Of a stretch of 60,000 nt of DNA, positions 24,101 through 30,710 are shown one piece after another. The stretch is from Branchiostoma floridae (lineage: Eukaryota > Chordata > Leptocardii > Amphioxiformes > Branchiostomatidae): contig NC_049983.1 in NCBI RefSeq assembly GCF_000003815.2, positions 536,524 to 596,523 of the forward strand, read 5' to 3'. The translations under genes were made by a program, and so were the position numbers. Each line of letters starts with the position of its first letter. The first letter of the stretch is position 1. The notes under the pieces were generated by a model. It did not search any database. It worked only from the letters and a program-made list of their open reading frames with translations, and was not told where the DNA came from.

Positions 24101-26457
24101 TGTCGGTGTGAGAGCAGGAGCCATCTGCAAAAGACCCACTGCGACCACCGTCTACAGCACGTCCTGGATAACCGTTATGACCCTCGCTGCTCTGGTAGGC
24201 GGGTTTGTATAACGCTAAGTTCGTAAGTCCATCGGCATCGCCTGAACAACAAGATATCAAAACAGGAATTTCGGCTGCAGTTCTGTACCAATTCGCTGGT
24301 GACCTACTTACATTCCAACTACTAAGACAATGTCAACCGATCCCTACCTTTACACAAAAACACGAGACACACGCGTGCACACACACACACACACACACAA
24401 ACAGGACGCTCACACACACGCACACACACATACACGGGATGCACACACACAAACACACAGGAGACACACACATACACACGAGAAGCACACACACGTACGG
24501 CATGTTATGTGTTTTGCACCATGTATATGTAATTATCTATGTTGATAAATTGTTTAGGACTTGAAGGATGTAATGTGCACTTTTGCAACTTATGTTTTTT
24601 CTGACATTTACCTCTTTTTTTTTTTTTTACTTAGAGGTCACCGCAAAACAAGGCTCAAGGAGCCACTCAAGCGTTTTGGGTTACATTACTGAATTGTGAA
24701 GAGAGATGTTTGTTTACCCTTAATTTAAACAGTTTCAGGCTGTACCCTGTGGGGAAGCAAGTCCGTGGAAGCTTATTCCATAGCGATGTTGTTCTAGGAA
24801 AAAGCTCTGAGCGTGGAACTTCCTCCTGTTAGGTGGATTGTGGAGGAAAAAAGGATGATTTGTTTCCGTGGAAGTGGCTAAACGGGTTCTTGCTGTGAAG
24901 GTTCGTATTGAAGGCACAAGTGAATGAAGTTCTGACGAGCATTTACCATGGAAGTACCGATAGACAAGTGCTAGGCTAGCTACATCACGCGTTTGGGCCA
25001 ATGGTTGTAGTGTGGCGAATAAGTCGCTGCCAACAATGTTCCTTAACCGTTTTTGTACTCTATTGAGGCAGGTCAGGGAGTTCTGGGAGGCTCCAGCCCA
25101 AATGTGACAACAATATTCCATTTTGGGCCTTATCTGACTCTTATAAAAATAAAGAATAGCAGAGGGGTAAGATATTTTCTGGTTCGGTACAAAGAGCCCA
25201 CCATTTTCCCAGCTTCCTTGGCAACGGATTGGATGTAACAATTCCACTTAAGATCAGGTGTAAATTTTAGGCCCAAGAGTCGCTCAAAGCATGGGGCATC
25301 TTTAAGTAGAGTCCCACTCATTTGGACCGGTGGCAGGTTCGGATCGGATCTCTTATGATGGAACGAAAGAAGGTTTGTTTTTGAAGGGTTGAAGGTCACA
25401 AGTCACGTTTTGCCCCATTGAACTGTATAATCAAGGTCAGCAGAGAGATTAGCTGCAAGGGAGCGGTCATTACATCTCTTGGATGTGTGGCCAAATACTG
25501 AAGTGTCATCAGCATATATGTCGACAACTGATCTGAGTATATGATCAGGCAGATCGTTTATGTAGATTAAAAATAATGTTGGACCGAGGATGGATCCTTT
25601 CGGTACTCCAGCATTGATGCTTGTCCCATGACCTCAATGAAAAGTGGCCTGTAGGTCGATTTGAGCTTTCATGAATAGATAAAGGTTCAGACAAACAGCT
25701 TGTAAAGTTCCCAATTGTCGTTTGATTTAATGTTTCAAACTAATATAGAAAATGGCACACTTACCGGTAGCAAATTCCCGCAAACTACCTTGTAGGTAAA
25801 CCATGCAAACGTAAGGAAAAGCTTACTGAGCCGTGTCTATTGGCGACAAAAATTGCAGCAAGTTTACGAAGTTTTCGCCAGTTTTCAATACATTTCGAAA
25901 AGTTCCCTAAGCTTACGGTCACACTGACGTGTGAAACACGGGCGAAATACATGACCACTAGAAACAACAAGGCTGCGCCACATCCTCAGTTTCAATAGAT
26001 CAGATACAATATAACAATATTCAGATTAGATACAATATAACTTTGTTGGAAATCACGGTGATGACACTAAATCAAAAGATAATTCTGAATAATCAAGGTT
26101 GGTTACAAATAGATTTGCAGTGATCTCGCCTGTTGGCGACTAGTTTTCGTCTTAATTCTTTGCACTCATTTGAACATTTTCCCTTTTTTAAATTTGAAGA
26201 AAAATCGCTATTTCAGACGAACAATTGGCGCTAAGTTGGTTACTGTTAGTGAACGTCTTTCTCAAAAAGTCGACAAAAAGTGCGGCCCAGTGACATTCAT
26301 GACCAATAAGAATAAGAAAGTTTTGTCTACCTATGTATTATTAAACGAATGTCAAGTCAAGGTTGGCTAGAACAATTTTAGGTGTCTTACCTGTACCCAA
26401 TGATGGACGAGAAGCGAACAGACAAAGTAACAATATTAGAAGACTTAGCGCTGACAT
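8176..26457 (-). CDS. CEMIP/KIAA1199-like gene A (27 exons) with two FTP lectin domains; frameshift in exon 11
   Basis: Predicted secreted multidomain protein related to vertebrate CEMIP, which binds hyaluronan and promotes its breakdown. All 27 exons were placed by GT/AG sites and phase. Order: signal peptide (1-22), FTP domain 1 (about 23-166), G8 (about 167-324), ILEI/GG domain (about 325-416), short linker, FTP domain 2 (about 441-589), beta-helix region, then a C-terminal ILEI-like domain (last 160 residues). Landmarks shared with CEMIP: NPGHD in G8, MGQQ, FHMTGDVDEKG, SIHHCFSRCVT, GHCYFLEDG, MVGFKGTFWPTW. Exon lengths sum to 4718 bases, one short of 1573 codons. The missing base is in exon 11, so either the copy is damaged or the base was misread. 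The FTP domains are not found in human CEMIP. Tandem relative of the gene starting at 30577. Confidence 0.88.
8767..8876 (-). CDS. Gene A exon 26: C-terminal ILEI-like domain, middle
   Basis: Encodes SIVLVAAADASSLNTQDCLS, ALKQIGAQELDTVNVG, matching SIVLMASKGRYVS and VLEKLGA of CEMIP. Donor GGAG|GTTAGA, phase 1. Confidence 0.9.
9121..9163. repeat. (CA)n(CG)n microsatellite
   Basis: Alternating CA followed by alternating CG, a purine-pyrimidine tract that could adopt Z-form. Intron between exons 25 and 26 of gene A. Confidence 0.95.
9266..9414 (-). CDS. Gene A exon 25: C-terminal ILEI-like domain, first part
   Basis: Encodes IDGVQFDSHHHGHLVISVDA, VSGSVTHEMTFPPGAELAMA, TFIRHIISP. Aligns with EDGIQVVVIDGNQGRVVSHTSF of CEMIP. 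Donor CCAAA|GTAGGC, phase 2. Confidence 0.88.
9946..10044 (-). CDS. Gene A exon 24
   Basis: 33 codons, phase 0 both ends: EPIVFDEGKTFVEVTVVSAA, SQEMQHGHGSFIQ. It sits where CEMIP has DHFLEVKMESSKQHFFHLW. A 932-base DNA transposon lies in the intron before it. Confidence 0.88.
10279..11210 (+). mobile_element. 0.93-kb DNA transposon family, copy 2 (complete)
   Basis: 932 bases with terminal inverted repeats CTCGTTCTCATT.AAATGTCG at both ends. Lies in gene A between exons 23 and 24. The same intron of gene B reads through this place without it (after 49280), so it arrived after the duplication. Carries the GTAAC....GTTAC hairpins seen in copy 1. Confidence 0.85.
11505..11727 (-). CDS. Gene A exon 23
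   Basis: Encodes LLFLKVRANYDREGHNYCSH, MGCERIVISA...ISDCTAAAYPKYSL, then SFMSMVNDCKGCGAP. Matches CSMKGCERIKIKA and SDCTATAYPKFTE of CEMIP. Donor CCA|GTGAGT, phase 0. Confidence 0.92.
11957..12136 (-). CDS. Gene A exon 22
   Basis: Encodes GDWVRVGFCYPPGTTFQVTY, QLQTRVPDAVVHEEDVSSV, GDGKLYYFEESTG; CEMIP has GDWIRVGLCYPRGTTF and YYWDEDSGLLFL. Acceptor TTTCAG|TGGCG, donor AGG|GTAAGA. Confidence 0.92.
12578..12774 (-). CDS. Gene A exon 21
   Basis: Encodes LFINTNHQRNKMSMYRDEYP, DTPVTLKTPGQTNYYMPVVM, LDKSYTVHWDGKAP and VYPINFD; CEMIP has YQPVVTLQKGYTIHWDQTAP. Donor CAG|GTTGGT, phase 2. Confidence 0.92.
12905..12965 (+). repeat. tRNA-like B-box fragment, copy in gene A
   Basis: gcccgggttcgattctcggg resembles a T arm with B box GGTTCGATTC. 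Only this part is seen, so a SINE fragment is more likely than a tRNA gene. The matching intron of gene B has it too (52200-52240, GGTTAGATTC). Confidence 0.35.
13036..13254 (-). CDS. Gene A exon 20
   Basis: 73 codons, phase 0 both ends: VQSRMFLGAAGISGFG...DGDKTNILHDLDGSLTGYP, DSYLVGPDNYLVRNPGCV, DWIGLVCRGDYAS. CEMIP has MDGDKTSVFHDVDGSVSEYP. Confidence 0.93.
13637..13817 (-). CDS. Gene A exon 19
   Basis: Encodes ANNLRGLIVYDGPIFVDSCT, FKRYAIV...RWSSAIGFKTKNGW, QNTPKNNITRSKFEN, matching GIQLYDGPINIQNCTFRKFV of CEMIP. Donor AAT|GTACGT, phase 0. Confidence 0.92.
14186..14380. mobile_element. MITE family GGGCCCGGCCGGG, copy 1
   Basis: About 190 bases with ends TCACAT.TCCAAACCGGGGCC in inverted orientation. 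Gene B lacks it: the flanking phrase attagtgtggctgttgtaca continues directly at 53294. Confidence 0.75.
14520..14693. repeat. (GAGT)n microsatellite
   Basis: About 170 bases of GAGT units with GAGA and GATC interruptions; in gene B only a remnant (gagtgaatgagtgggt near 53505) is left. Confidence 0.92.
14766..14918 (-). CDS. Gene A exon 18
   Basis: Encodes EGIFPNDEGSSQQIWNSIFI, GESENVGTKTGSRAWGMG and VERTWPGST; CEMIP has GTFPYDDGSKQEIKNSLFVG. Donor TCTAC|GTAAGT. The following intron starts close to a GAGT microsatellite. Confidence 0.92.
15103..15150. repeat. (CT)n(TA)n microsatellite
   Basis: C run, then CT dinucleotides, then TA dinucleotides in the intron between exons 17 and 18 of gene A. 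Confidence 0.9.
15203..15238 (-). CDS. Gene A exon 17 (36-base microexon)
   Basis: Encodes only FVDNGVGLVMA plus split codons, matching FADNGIGLTLA of CEMIP. Acceptor TCAAG|GTTT, donor AAG|GTAAGT. The same 36-base exon is kept in gene B. Confidence 0.88.
15620..15751 (-). CDS. Gene A exon 16
   Basis: Encodes YKPHQNSDLLQPRVPAMLVG, YTAFKNRGWGAWIRGGDIWF, DKSA; CEMIP has GAWLRGGDVWLD. Acceptor CATAG|GTAC, donor GCGC|GTATGT. Confidence 0.92.
16006..16202. mobile_element. MITE family GGGCCCGGCCGGG, copy 2
   Basis: Ends GGTCACATTTCCAAACCGGG and, inverted, CCCCGGTTTGGAAATG. Gene B carries the uninterrupted site (gttttagttagcagctctac near 54613). Confidence 0.75.
16244..16326 (-). CDS. Gene A exon 15
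   Basis: 83 bases encoding GMMIEAGVKTTPATASSPSE and FLSKAGGR, equal to GMIIDNGVKTTEASAKD of CEMIP. Acceptor CATAG|GGGATG, donor GGAG|GTAATC, phase 2 out. Confidence 0.9.
16748..16876 (-). CDS. Gene A exon 14
   Basis: 43 codons, phase 0 both ends: GVGIWYLFHHEPTGLSAG... to FYNNRAHSNGQ. Matches FWFIFHHVPTGPS and FYNNRAHSNYR of CEMIP. Confidence 0.93.
17248..17317 (-). CDS. Gene A exon 13
   Basis: 70 bases encoding MLTTFWISHPNNNLINNAAA and GTQ, equal to VSTFWMANPNNNLINCAAAG of CEMIP. Acceptor TTTAG|GATG, donor CAG|GTATGT. Confidence 0.92.
17503..17708 (-). CDS. Gene A exon 12
   Basis: Encodes VQDTVGYETLGHCYFLEDGA and EQRNVLDHNLGL...GTQLPTDRDQNMC...NPYSDC, matching VVGYNSLGHCFFTEDG and LLPSDRDSKMC of CEMIP. 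Acceptor CATCAG|GTCC, donor CT|GTAAGA. Confidence 0.93.
18073..18281 (-). CDS. Gene A exon 11: beta-helix core, carries a one-base deletion
   Basis: 209 bases against 210 in gene B. Begins ILKKLRNVHLARIEV, then the frame is lost near 18236-18242. One frame over it continues RMGQQILGRYPVHFHMTGDV, DEKGCYSRPTYVRELSIHHC, FSRCVTIHGTNGLL, the best-conserved block of the family. The plus strand reads tgcggggact here where gene B has tgcgggtgaact. As written, the protein would end soon after this point. Confidence 0.85.
18435..18604 (-). CDS. Gene A exon 10
   Basis: Encodes EIRFMHFGEISDEVDLRGEV, GLLTRNIKFQGEVEDGCYG and CQFFDFDTYGGHLK; the CEMIP equivalents are VDMRAEVGLLSRNI and FFDFDTFGGHIK. Donor AAG|GTTAGC, phase 0. 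Confidence 0.93.
19226..19414 (-). CDS. Gene A exon 9
   Basis: Encodes ARCTFSVG...VINLKDDVSSWQPGDHIV, then MASTDYNMEQAEEFQLLPC and CSSHQVKISG. WQPGDHIVMASTDY matches WKPGDTLVIASTDY of CEMIP. Phase 1 at both ends. Confidence 0.93.
19842..19934 (-). CDS. Gene A exon 8
   Basis: 31 codons: SQSMSTATVTATFNGFFG... to SSELLEG, matching the CEMIP stretch before LSSEWVQ. Acceptor CACACAG|AATCAC, donor GGAAG|GTAAGA, phase 1 both ends. It joins exon 9 directly in phase, so no extra exon is needed in between. Confidence 0.85.
20115..20561 (-). CDS. Gene A exon 7: FTP domain 2, present in copy A only
   Basis: 447 bases (149 codons), phase 1 in and out. After VPQSTAT it reads DGLMNLALYKPAYQSS...CSHTDTEDNPWWYVDL...LCEVEVYG, a near copy of exon 2. 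The first roughly ten codons and the acceptor (TATGTCAC.CAG) instead resemble the start of exon 8, so the exon looks like a fusion. Gene B goes straight from exon 6 to exon 8 in this place. Confidence 0.9.
20703..20773 (-). CDS. Gene A exon 6: linker
   Basis: 71 bases encoding DPWTLVTVKGDPGATVEHR and IPYTG, aligned with HPWSFLTVKGNPSSSVEDH of human CEMIP. Donor ACAG|GTAAAA after one base of a codon. A decayed partial copy of its 3' end is visible near 20048-20080. Confidence 0.88.
21148..21422 (-). CDS. Gene A exon 5: first ILEI/GG domain
   Basis: Starts GPYSWDSAVDGWQRGIN and includes ANFDTW, PAGRIVALAVMDAVGNL and KLRELGSVEV, matching the ILEI/FAM3-type domain after G8 in CEMIP (GRILSVAVNDEGS). 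Acceptor GCAG|GGTCC, donor TCGAG|GTGAT, phase 0 in and phase 2 out. Confidence 0.9.
21470..21970 (+). pseudogene. Reverse-transcriptase tail in gene A intron 4
   Basis: Plus-strand translation gives VWDPYTKKDKDKLERAQNQA VRFCTSNY... ITKMRTHQR, the usual thumb/C-terminal part of a non-LTR reverse transcriptase, with stops. A homologous copy is at the same place in gene B (59308-59625). Confidence 0.65.
22043..22126. repeat. GATA/GATC microsatellite
   Basis: Tandem gatagatcgatagat units just downstream of the exon 4 donor of gene A. Confidence 0.9.
22139..22419 (-). CDS. Gene A exon 4: rest of G8 domain
   Basis: Encodes RVVFADFGSAWDDEIVLRA...GDGGEFHIGSETCPYQGKA...LEIHGQRKVAWTQL...GGLPK. The GGEFHIGSETCPY core is diagnostic of G8. 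Donor AAG|GTAAGC, phase 0. Confidence 0.92.
22760..22951 (-). CDS. Gene A exon 3: start of G8 domain
   Basis: Encodes WTCPDVDP...CPDQDHTLIPWNPGHD...YYLLMSSATFLSLEIRDG. The PWNPGHD and SSAT stretches match the opening of the CEMIP G8 domain. Acceptor CCTAG|TATGG, donor GGAG|GTGCAT, phase 1 at both ends. Confidence 0.9.
23068..23600 (+). pseudogene. Non-LTR reverse-transcriptase C-terminus, antisense in gene A intron 2
   Basis: Two plus-strand frames join to a typical tail: TRVFQSCIISILLCGCESWT, MLRAVYNKPWWEHTT, ELYGTLPFISSEVRRHRLSL, AGHVVRHGEPAGKLLFW, RRRGRPYLTLKDLIEAETGL. The frame shifts near 23325, so it is dead. 5'-truncated. Confidence 0.8.
23810..24241 (-). CDS. Gene A exon 2: FTP (fucolectin-type) domain 1
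   Basis: Exactly 144 codons, phase 1 at both ends, so a whole domain on one shufflable exon. Starts DADGLTNLALYKPAYQSS and carries the family marks GRAVDGG, CSHTDTEDNPWWYVDL, NRQDCCWDRI and a closing LCEVEVYG. FTP domains bind fucosylated glycans; the His, Arg and vicinal Cys pair of the family are present. Nearly identical to exon 7. Confidence 0.9.
24367..24500. repeat. CA-rich microsatellite
   Basis: Runs of CA with short interruptions in intron 1 of gene A. Confidence 0.92.
24614..25660 (-). pseudogene. 5'-truncated non-LTR retrotransposon with poly(A) tail
   Basis: Minus strand encodes INAGVPKGSILGPTLFLIYI NDLP, the catalytic motif YADD (25507-25518), VTFNPSKTNLLSFHHK, then YKSQIRPKMEYCCHIWAG and later RT thumb sequence. 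There is a TGA where the family has Trp before LVTFNP, and a frameshift near 25165. The 3' end is a 15-base poly(A) tail (poly-T on the plus strand, 24614-24628). Lies in intron 1 of gene A, same strand. Confidence 0.88.
26391..26457 (-). CDS. Gene A exon 1: signal peptide
   Basis: ATG at 26455-26457 opens MSALSLLILLLCLFASRPSL, a textbook signal peptide of about 18-20 residues. The exon closes at donor ACAG|GTAAGA after one base of a codon. This phase fits the FTP1 exon (2-base start), giving ...LGTGDADGLTNL. It is too short to stand out as an open frame. A TATA-like box lies 74 bases upstream. Confidence 0.8.
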
Positions 26458-26530
26458 CGCGCACGACGAATTCTGTCGGTGTTGCCTATCGCCGAAGTAC
26501 GATAAAGTATACCGACCTCCCTGTTCACGG

Positions 26531-26538
26531 TTTATATA
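26531..26538 (-). promoter_or_regulatory. TATA-like box of gene A
   Basis: Reads TATATAAA on the minus strand, 74 bases before the predicted start codon. That leaves room for a transcription start about 30 bases downstream and a short 5' leader of roughly 45 bases. Position and sequence are the only evidence. Confidence 0.45.
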
Positions 26539-27439
26539 TTTCTACCACGCCTAACCTACATAAGTTGTGTTTGCTAATTAGAGGAAGAGGGCGCGCCCCG
26601 GTGGACATAGTATGTTATATGACTACTGTGCTGTGCTAATATTTGCGATTGTGTCAAGAGACGATGGAATTTTGATAAAGATGCTGATAAGTGAGCAGCT
26701 ATGCTATGATTTTTTTTGGCAACGCCTAATGAATGAGCGGAGGGATTATTGTACAGTGTCATGATCTGTCTGAAAATATTATACATAAGATTTAAAATAA
26801 ACGCATAACCCCTGAGAATTTAAACACAGGTGTTATCTAAACACATTTTTATTGGCCTTTTGTGAAGGGCGTAAAAGTTACTGTGGTGGAATATCGTTAT
26901 ATATCATGTACTCCATTAATAGAAGTACTGTATTGTTGATACTTTACAGTCCTTATACTATTATATCAAATCTCTTTCTGGCCCAAATCATCGCAGTTGA
27001 TAACCTAGCAGTTGTTACGTATAATTCCAATATTTCTGTAGGCTGAGCACAGTTTGTATAATTGCGACATCTATCTTTGCAGGTAATATAACTCAAGCAA
27101 ACATACGCATACCCTCATTTTTTAAAAGAGAAATATTAGACATAATTGTGTGTTAATGATAGTGAGAGGATTTTCATATTGGGGTTTGAGTGTAAAACAC
27201 CATTAGATGTCACTTAATTGCAATGTAAACTGTTGAAAGGCGAAAGGCCATGTGAACGAACCCAGCTGTGTACATGTGTAAAATAGCCCAATGTAATGAC
27301 AAAACACGTGGTAAGTTTATTTAAGGTTGCAACTAATTAGGTGGTAAACATTTTCAAATCTAACTTTAGGCTGCTACAGGAAGCCATTCACTTGATTCAC
27401 CCCACCCTGTGTGAAATTTGAAATCTGGTATAGCAGACA

Positions 27440-27565
27440 AGATGCTCTGGTGGTTAGGGTTGTTGACACAGAATCTAAAGGTTCTGGGTTCGAGTACATA
27501 GCGGGCCCCGATTTTGTGCCATTATAAAATGCACTTTACATCAATTTCTTCACTTCTTCTTCTTC
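27440..27565 (+). mobile_element. tRNA-derived SINE, candidate
   Basis: A tRNA-like head (gctctggtggttagggttg, B box GGTTCGAGTAC) is followed by tgccattataaaatgcactt and a pyrimidine-rich tail, the layout of many animal SINEs. It abuts a retrotransposon tail on the other strand. Confidence 0.5.
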
Positions 27566-27900
27566 TTTGTCGCATGTCAGTTTTACTTAATACTGAGGCG
27601 GGTCGTCATTGTTCGCCATGCTGCTCTGTCCGCTGCTAAAAGCTGCAACCCCTCCCATGTGCATCCCATCTCCGCAAGGTCTCTCTCAACAGTTCTTCTC
27701 CATTAAAGATGGCTTGACCTCCCCTATTTCTTTTTCCCACTGGGCACCAATTCAGTACCACCCTGGGGAGTCTGAGCCCCAGCCACGTGCCCCAGCCTTA
27801 TCTAGACTGGCCTTTTTGTTGGTTTTCTGGGACTAGGACTGTCACAGTGGGGAATCGAAGGGGCAGGGCTCATTCGGCCCCGTCCAAATTTCTAATGGGC
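27545..27900 (-). pseudogene. Retrotransposon 3' end
   Basis: Minus strand reads RDLAEMGCTWEGLQLLAADR AAWRTMTTRLSIK and a stop, then (GAA)n. This is a typical closing segment of a non-LTR ORF; the rest is missing. Confidence 0.6.
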
Positions 27901-30540
27901 TTGGTGTACGGTCACCAAATCTGCAGGGATTGATGTACTCGTAAATTTCAAACATTCCGTTGATTTTAATATCATTATCATAATGAAATTATGACTTCAC
28001 TAATGCGATTGTACCGACTAAAACCGTCCAATTAGGGTATTTCCGTTAAAAATGATGGTCCTCATTGGTGCTAACGGAATGAGAAAACGTATCGAATTTG
28101 CTGACAACAGCGAGTCATCCGTGTCAGCCCTTTTTCCTATCGCACAGTAAACAAAACCGTTAAATAAAAGGGCACCATCTGTTAATAATACGCCATTTTT
28201 ACGTATTTCGGTGACATAGTGGGCCTAGAATCAATCAAAGGATAATAGAATTATTTCTACTCCTGTATCTAGTCGCAGGTGCTACGTCGAAGAGAACAGG
28301 TCAGTTACTAGTGTTGATTCTTCTCAACCTCTTCGCTAATGGTCCTGACAAGCTGCTTCTGAGTTCTTCCTCGGATAATGAGATACAAATGTTCCGAATA
28401 TTATTGGAGAGCCGTAGAATGCGGTCATACTGCAGTTACAATAGTTAGCATACACTTAGAATAAACTTTGATTGTCGTTCGATATTTGTACACCTCAAAT
28501 GCACCTCGAAAGTTTTGAGCATGACAAAACCATACGGAACGGCCCCAAGAATGGGCTGAAATATCTGGAACGCAGTGAGAGTTTCCAAAATGCACTACGA
28601 ATCCCCAGGAATATACAAAGAATATCCATTCTGATGGCATTCCGACTGATTCCGCTTTTCGTGTGAAGGGGCCTTAAATGATAACATTTTATGATTTGTA
28701 ACTGGTTGATCAAATACGACTAGGATATCTTTCATGACATGAACCGAATCTTAAGTGCGTGAAATTTAAGTGTGTTAACTTGCATTCATGTATTTGTGTG
28801 ACAGTTTAAAAGACCGCAGAATCCGAGAATTCATTCTAAAAGATGCGCAATTATAAGAAGAATGCTGTTTAATATCATAGGATGGCACGTAGGCAATGTA
28901 GCTTGTAGATAAAAGGACGGAGAACATTCAGCAAATTTGACATATTTGCTCTTTGCAAATGTGAAGGATTGTAACCGGTAATACAATATACAGTAAAAAA
29001 TACAGTAATCTATCAATTCTTTTGGAATACAAGTGCGTAGGTACACGTAGAATCCAGTGAAATTCTTATATAAATATAATTAGATGGAAATGAAAATGTT
29101 AGATAAGTTATGTGACATATTTACCAAGATCCTTAAAAACCACCATCTAAAGGCCTTGAAAATTGTTGAACAAATCGTACTCAAATACTACTGACGTTTG
29201 TATCCTCACACGGCCTCTAAACCTACATATATGTGTAAAACCCGTGCTGTGCTGTATCCATATATCAGAATGATATTCTCAAACACCTACACCTATGAAT
29301 TCCTGTTACGAAGGTACAACATTATAGATAAATTGATATTTTTTGTAGGTCTTATGTACGAATTTTGATGTTAGCCTTTCATAATATTGTAGGATGGTAT
29401 CCGTACGAAAGCAATGTCAACAATTGATAAGACTTTGGATAGGAAGAGAGAGGACTGACAAATTAGACATATTTGCTAACTCCTACGACACCATTGACCA
29501 GCACCATCTTAAGGCTTGTCAAATTGCTGAACAAATACTACTCAAATACTTCAAAAGTATGTATCGTGACGGCCGTCAAATATTACTGTGTTGCATTTGT
29601 ATTCATTTTTTAAGCGAATTCAAAATTTCAAAGATACCAGAATCCATAACTACAATTGAAATACAGATGCACAAAATGTATAAGATTCGGCAGTATAAGT
29701 ACAATGCCGTCTAGTGCAGAGGGTTATATAGTCGGATTTTGACTTTTTTTTTTACTTTTTTGACGTTTGCCTTTCATAAATATCATGGGAATCATTTAGA
29801 TAAAGTTAGATTATGTAGAAACACCGCAGGTGGAGAAATATGCAAAAGTTACACTCCCATTCCACTAGGGCGGCAGCCTTACTGCAACCTCGCCGAGACC
29901 GAGTGATTTGACAGATTGCTAACCGAATTTCAAAGATTAAAGAAACGACTTTTTTACGCTTTGTGTTTTTGTTGTTTTTTTCAGTCATACTTTTACATTT
30001 TTCAACATGTAAAAGTTATGAAGGCAATGGTTACACAAATCTGGGACCCATGAGGACGAGCGCGATCGCCGTTGAGTGGAATTTGAATGTACTGTGTAAC
30101 GTAATAAAACGTTTCGCCACAATGTCAGTTCGCTAACGTCATTTTACAACAAGGTATCTTGTTTCGCAACAAGGCCATACACCTGTACAACAAGTCCTCT
30201 TTGTAATACTGAACATTATGATTCCTGTCTTTACTTTAGTGTTCATTGCATATTAAAAGGCATTACGTGTAACTTTGTTTTATGTTTCTTCGTCATGTAG
30301 TGTAATTGCTAATTTCTTTAATATTTATTTTTGTATTTGCCATACAATAACTATACAAATCAGTGTTATTCAGCTCGTTTTCTACATGCACAAGTCGTTT
30401 CGCAACAAAGCATAAGTCATTTCGCCACATTTGAATTTTATTTCACTAAAAGAAATCAGTAAGATCAATTTGTCTCTTTACGTCCCCAATGCATATCTAT
30501 GCTTACATACCATGATGAAAAGTGTACGGACAAAACTTCT
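27900..30540. other. Intergenic stretch between gene A promoter and gene B
   Basis: AT-rich, no gene recognised on either strand. A weak direct repeat is visible: catatttgc....caccatctaaaggcttg-like phrases near 29117-29165 and 29467-29530 (aaatactactcaaatact). Confidence 0.5.
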
Positions 30541-30546
30541 TCTATT

Positions 30547-30552
30547 TTTATT
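30547..30552 (-). promoter_or_regulatory. Polyadenylation signal of gene B
   Basis: AATAAA on the minus strand, 25 bases past the stop of gene B, in the same relative place as in gene A. Confidence 0.5.
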
Positions 30553-30576
30553 TGTGTGTTTTTGAATGAGGAAACG

Positions 30577-30710
30577 CTAGGTGTGTAGGTTTACACCCAT
30601 GAGCGGGATCTTGGTGTAGATCTGTGCCGGACCCTGACCGGACGGCAGGTTGACTTGCTGGATCCAGGTAGGCCAGAAGGTGCCCTTGAAGCCAACCATG
30701 GCAAACGTCC
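30577..30710 (-). CDS. Gene B exon 27: C-terminus and stop
   Basis: 134 bases against 125 in gene A. The reading runs ...IPLMGVN and three more residues (LHT) to TAG, because the TGA of gene A is lost. Otherwise TFAMVGFKGTFWPTWIQQVN as in A. Confidence 0.9.

Noticed and set aside
27609-27836. Plus-strand protein of 75 residues
   Set aside because: Antisense shadow of a retrotransposon tail on the minus strand.
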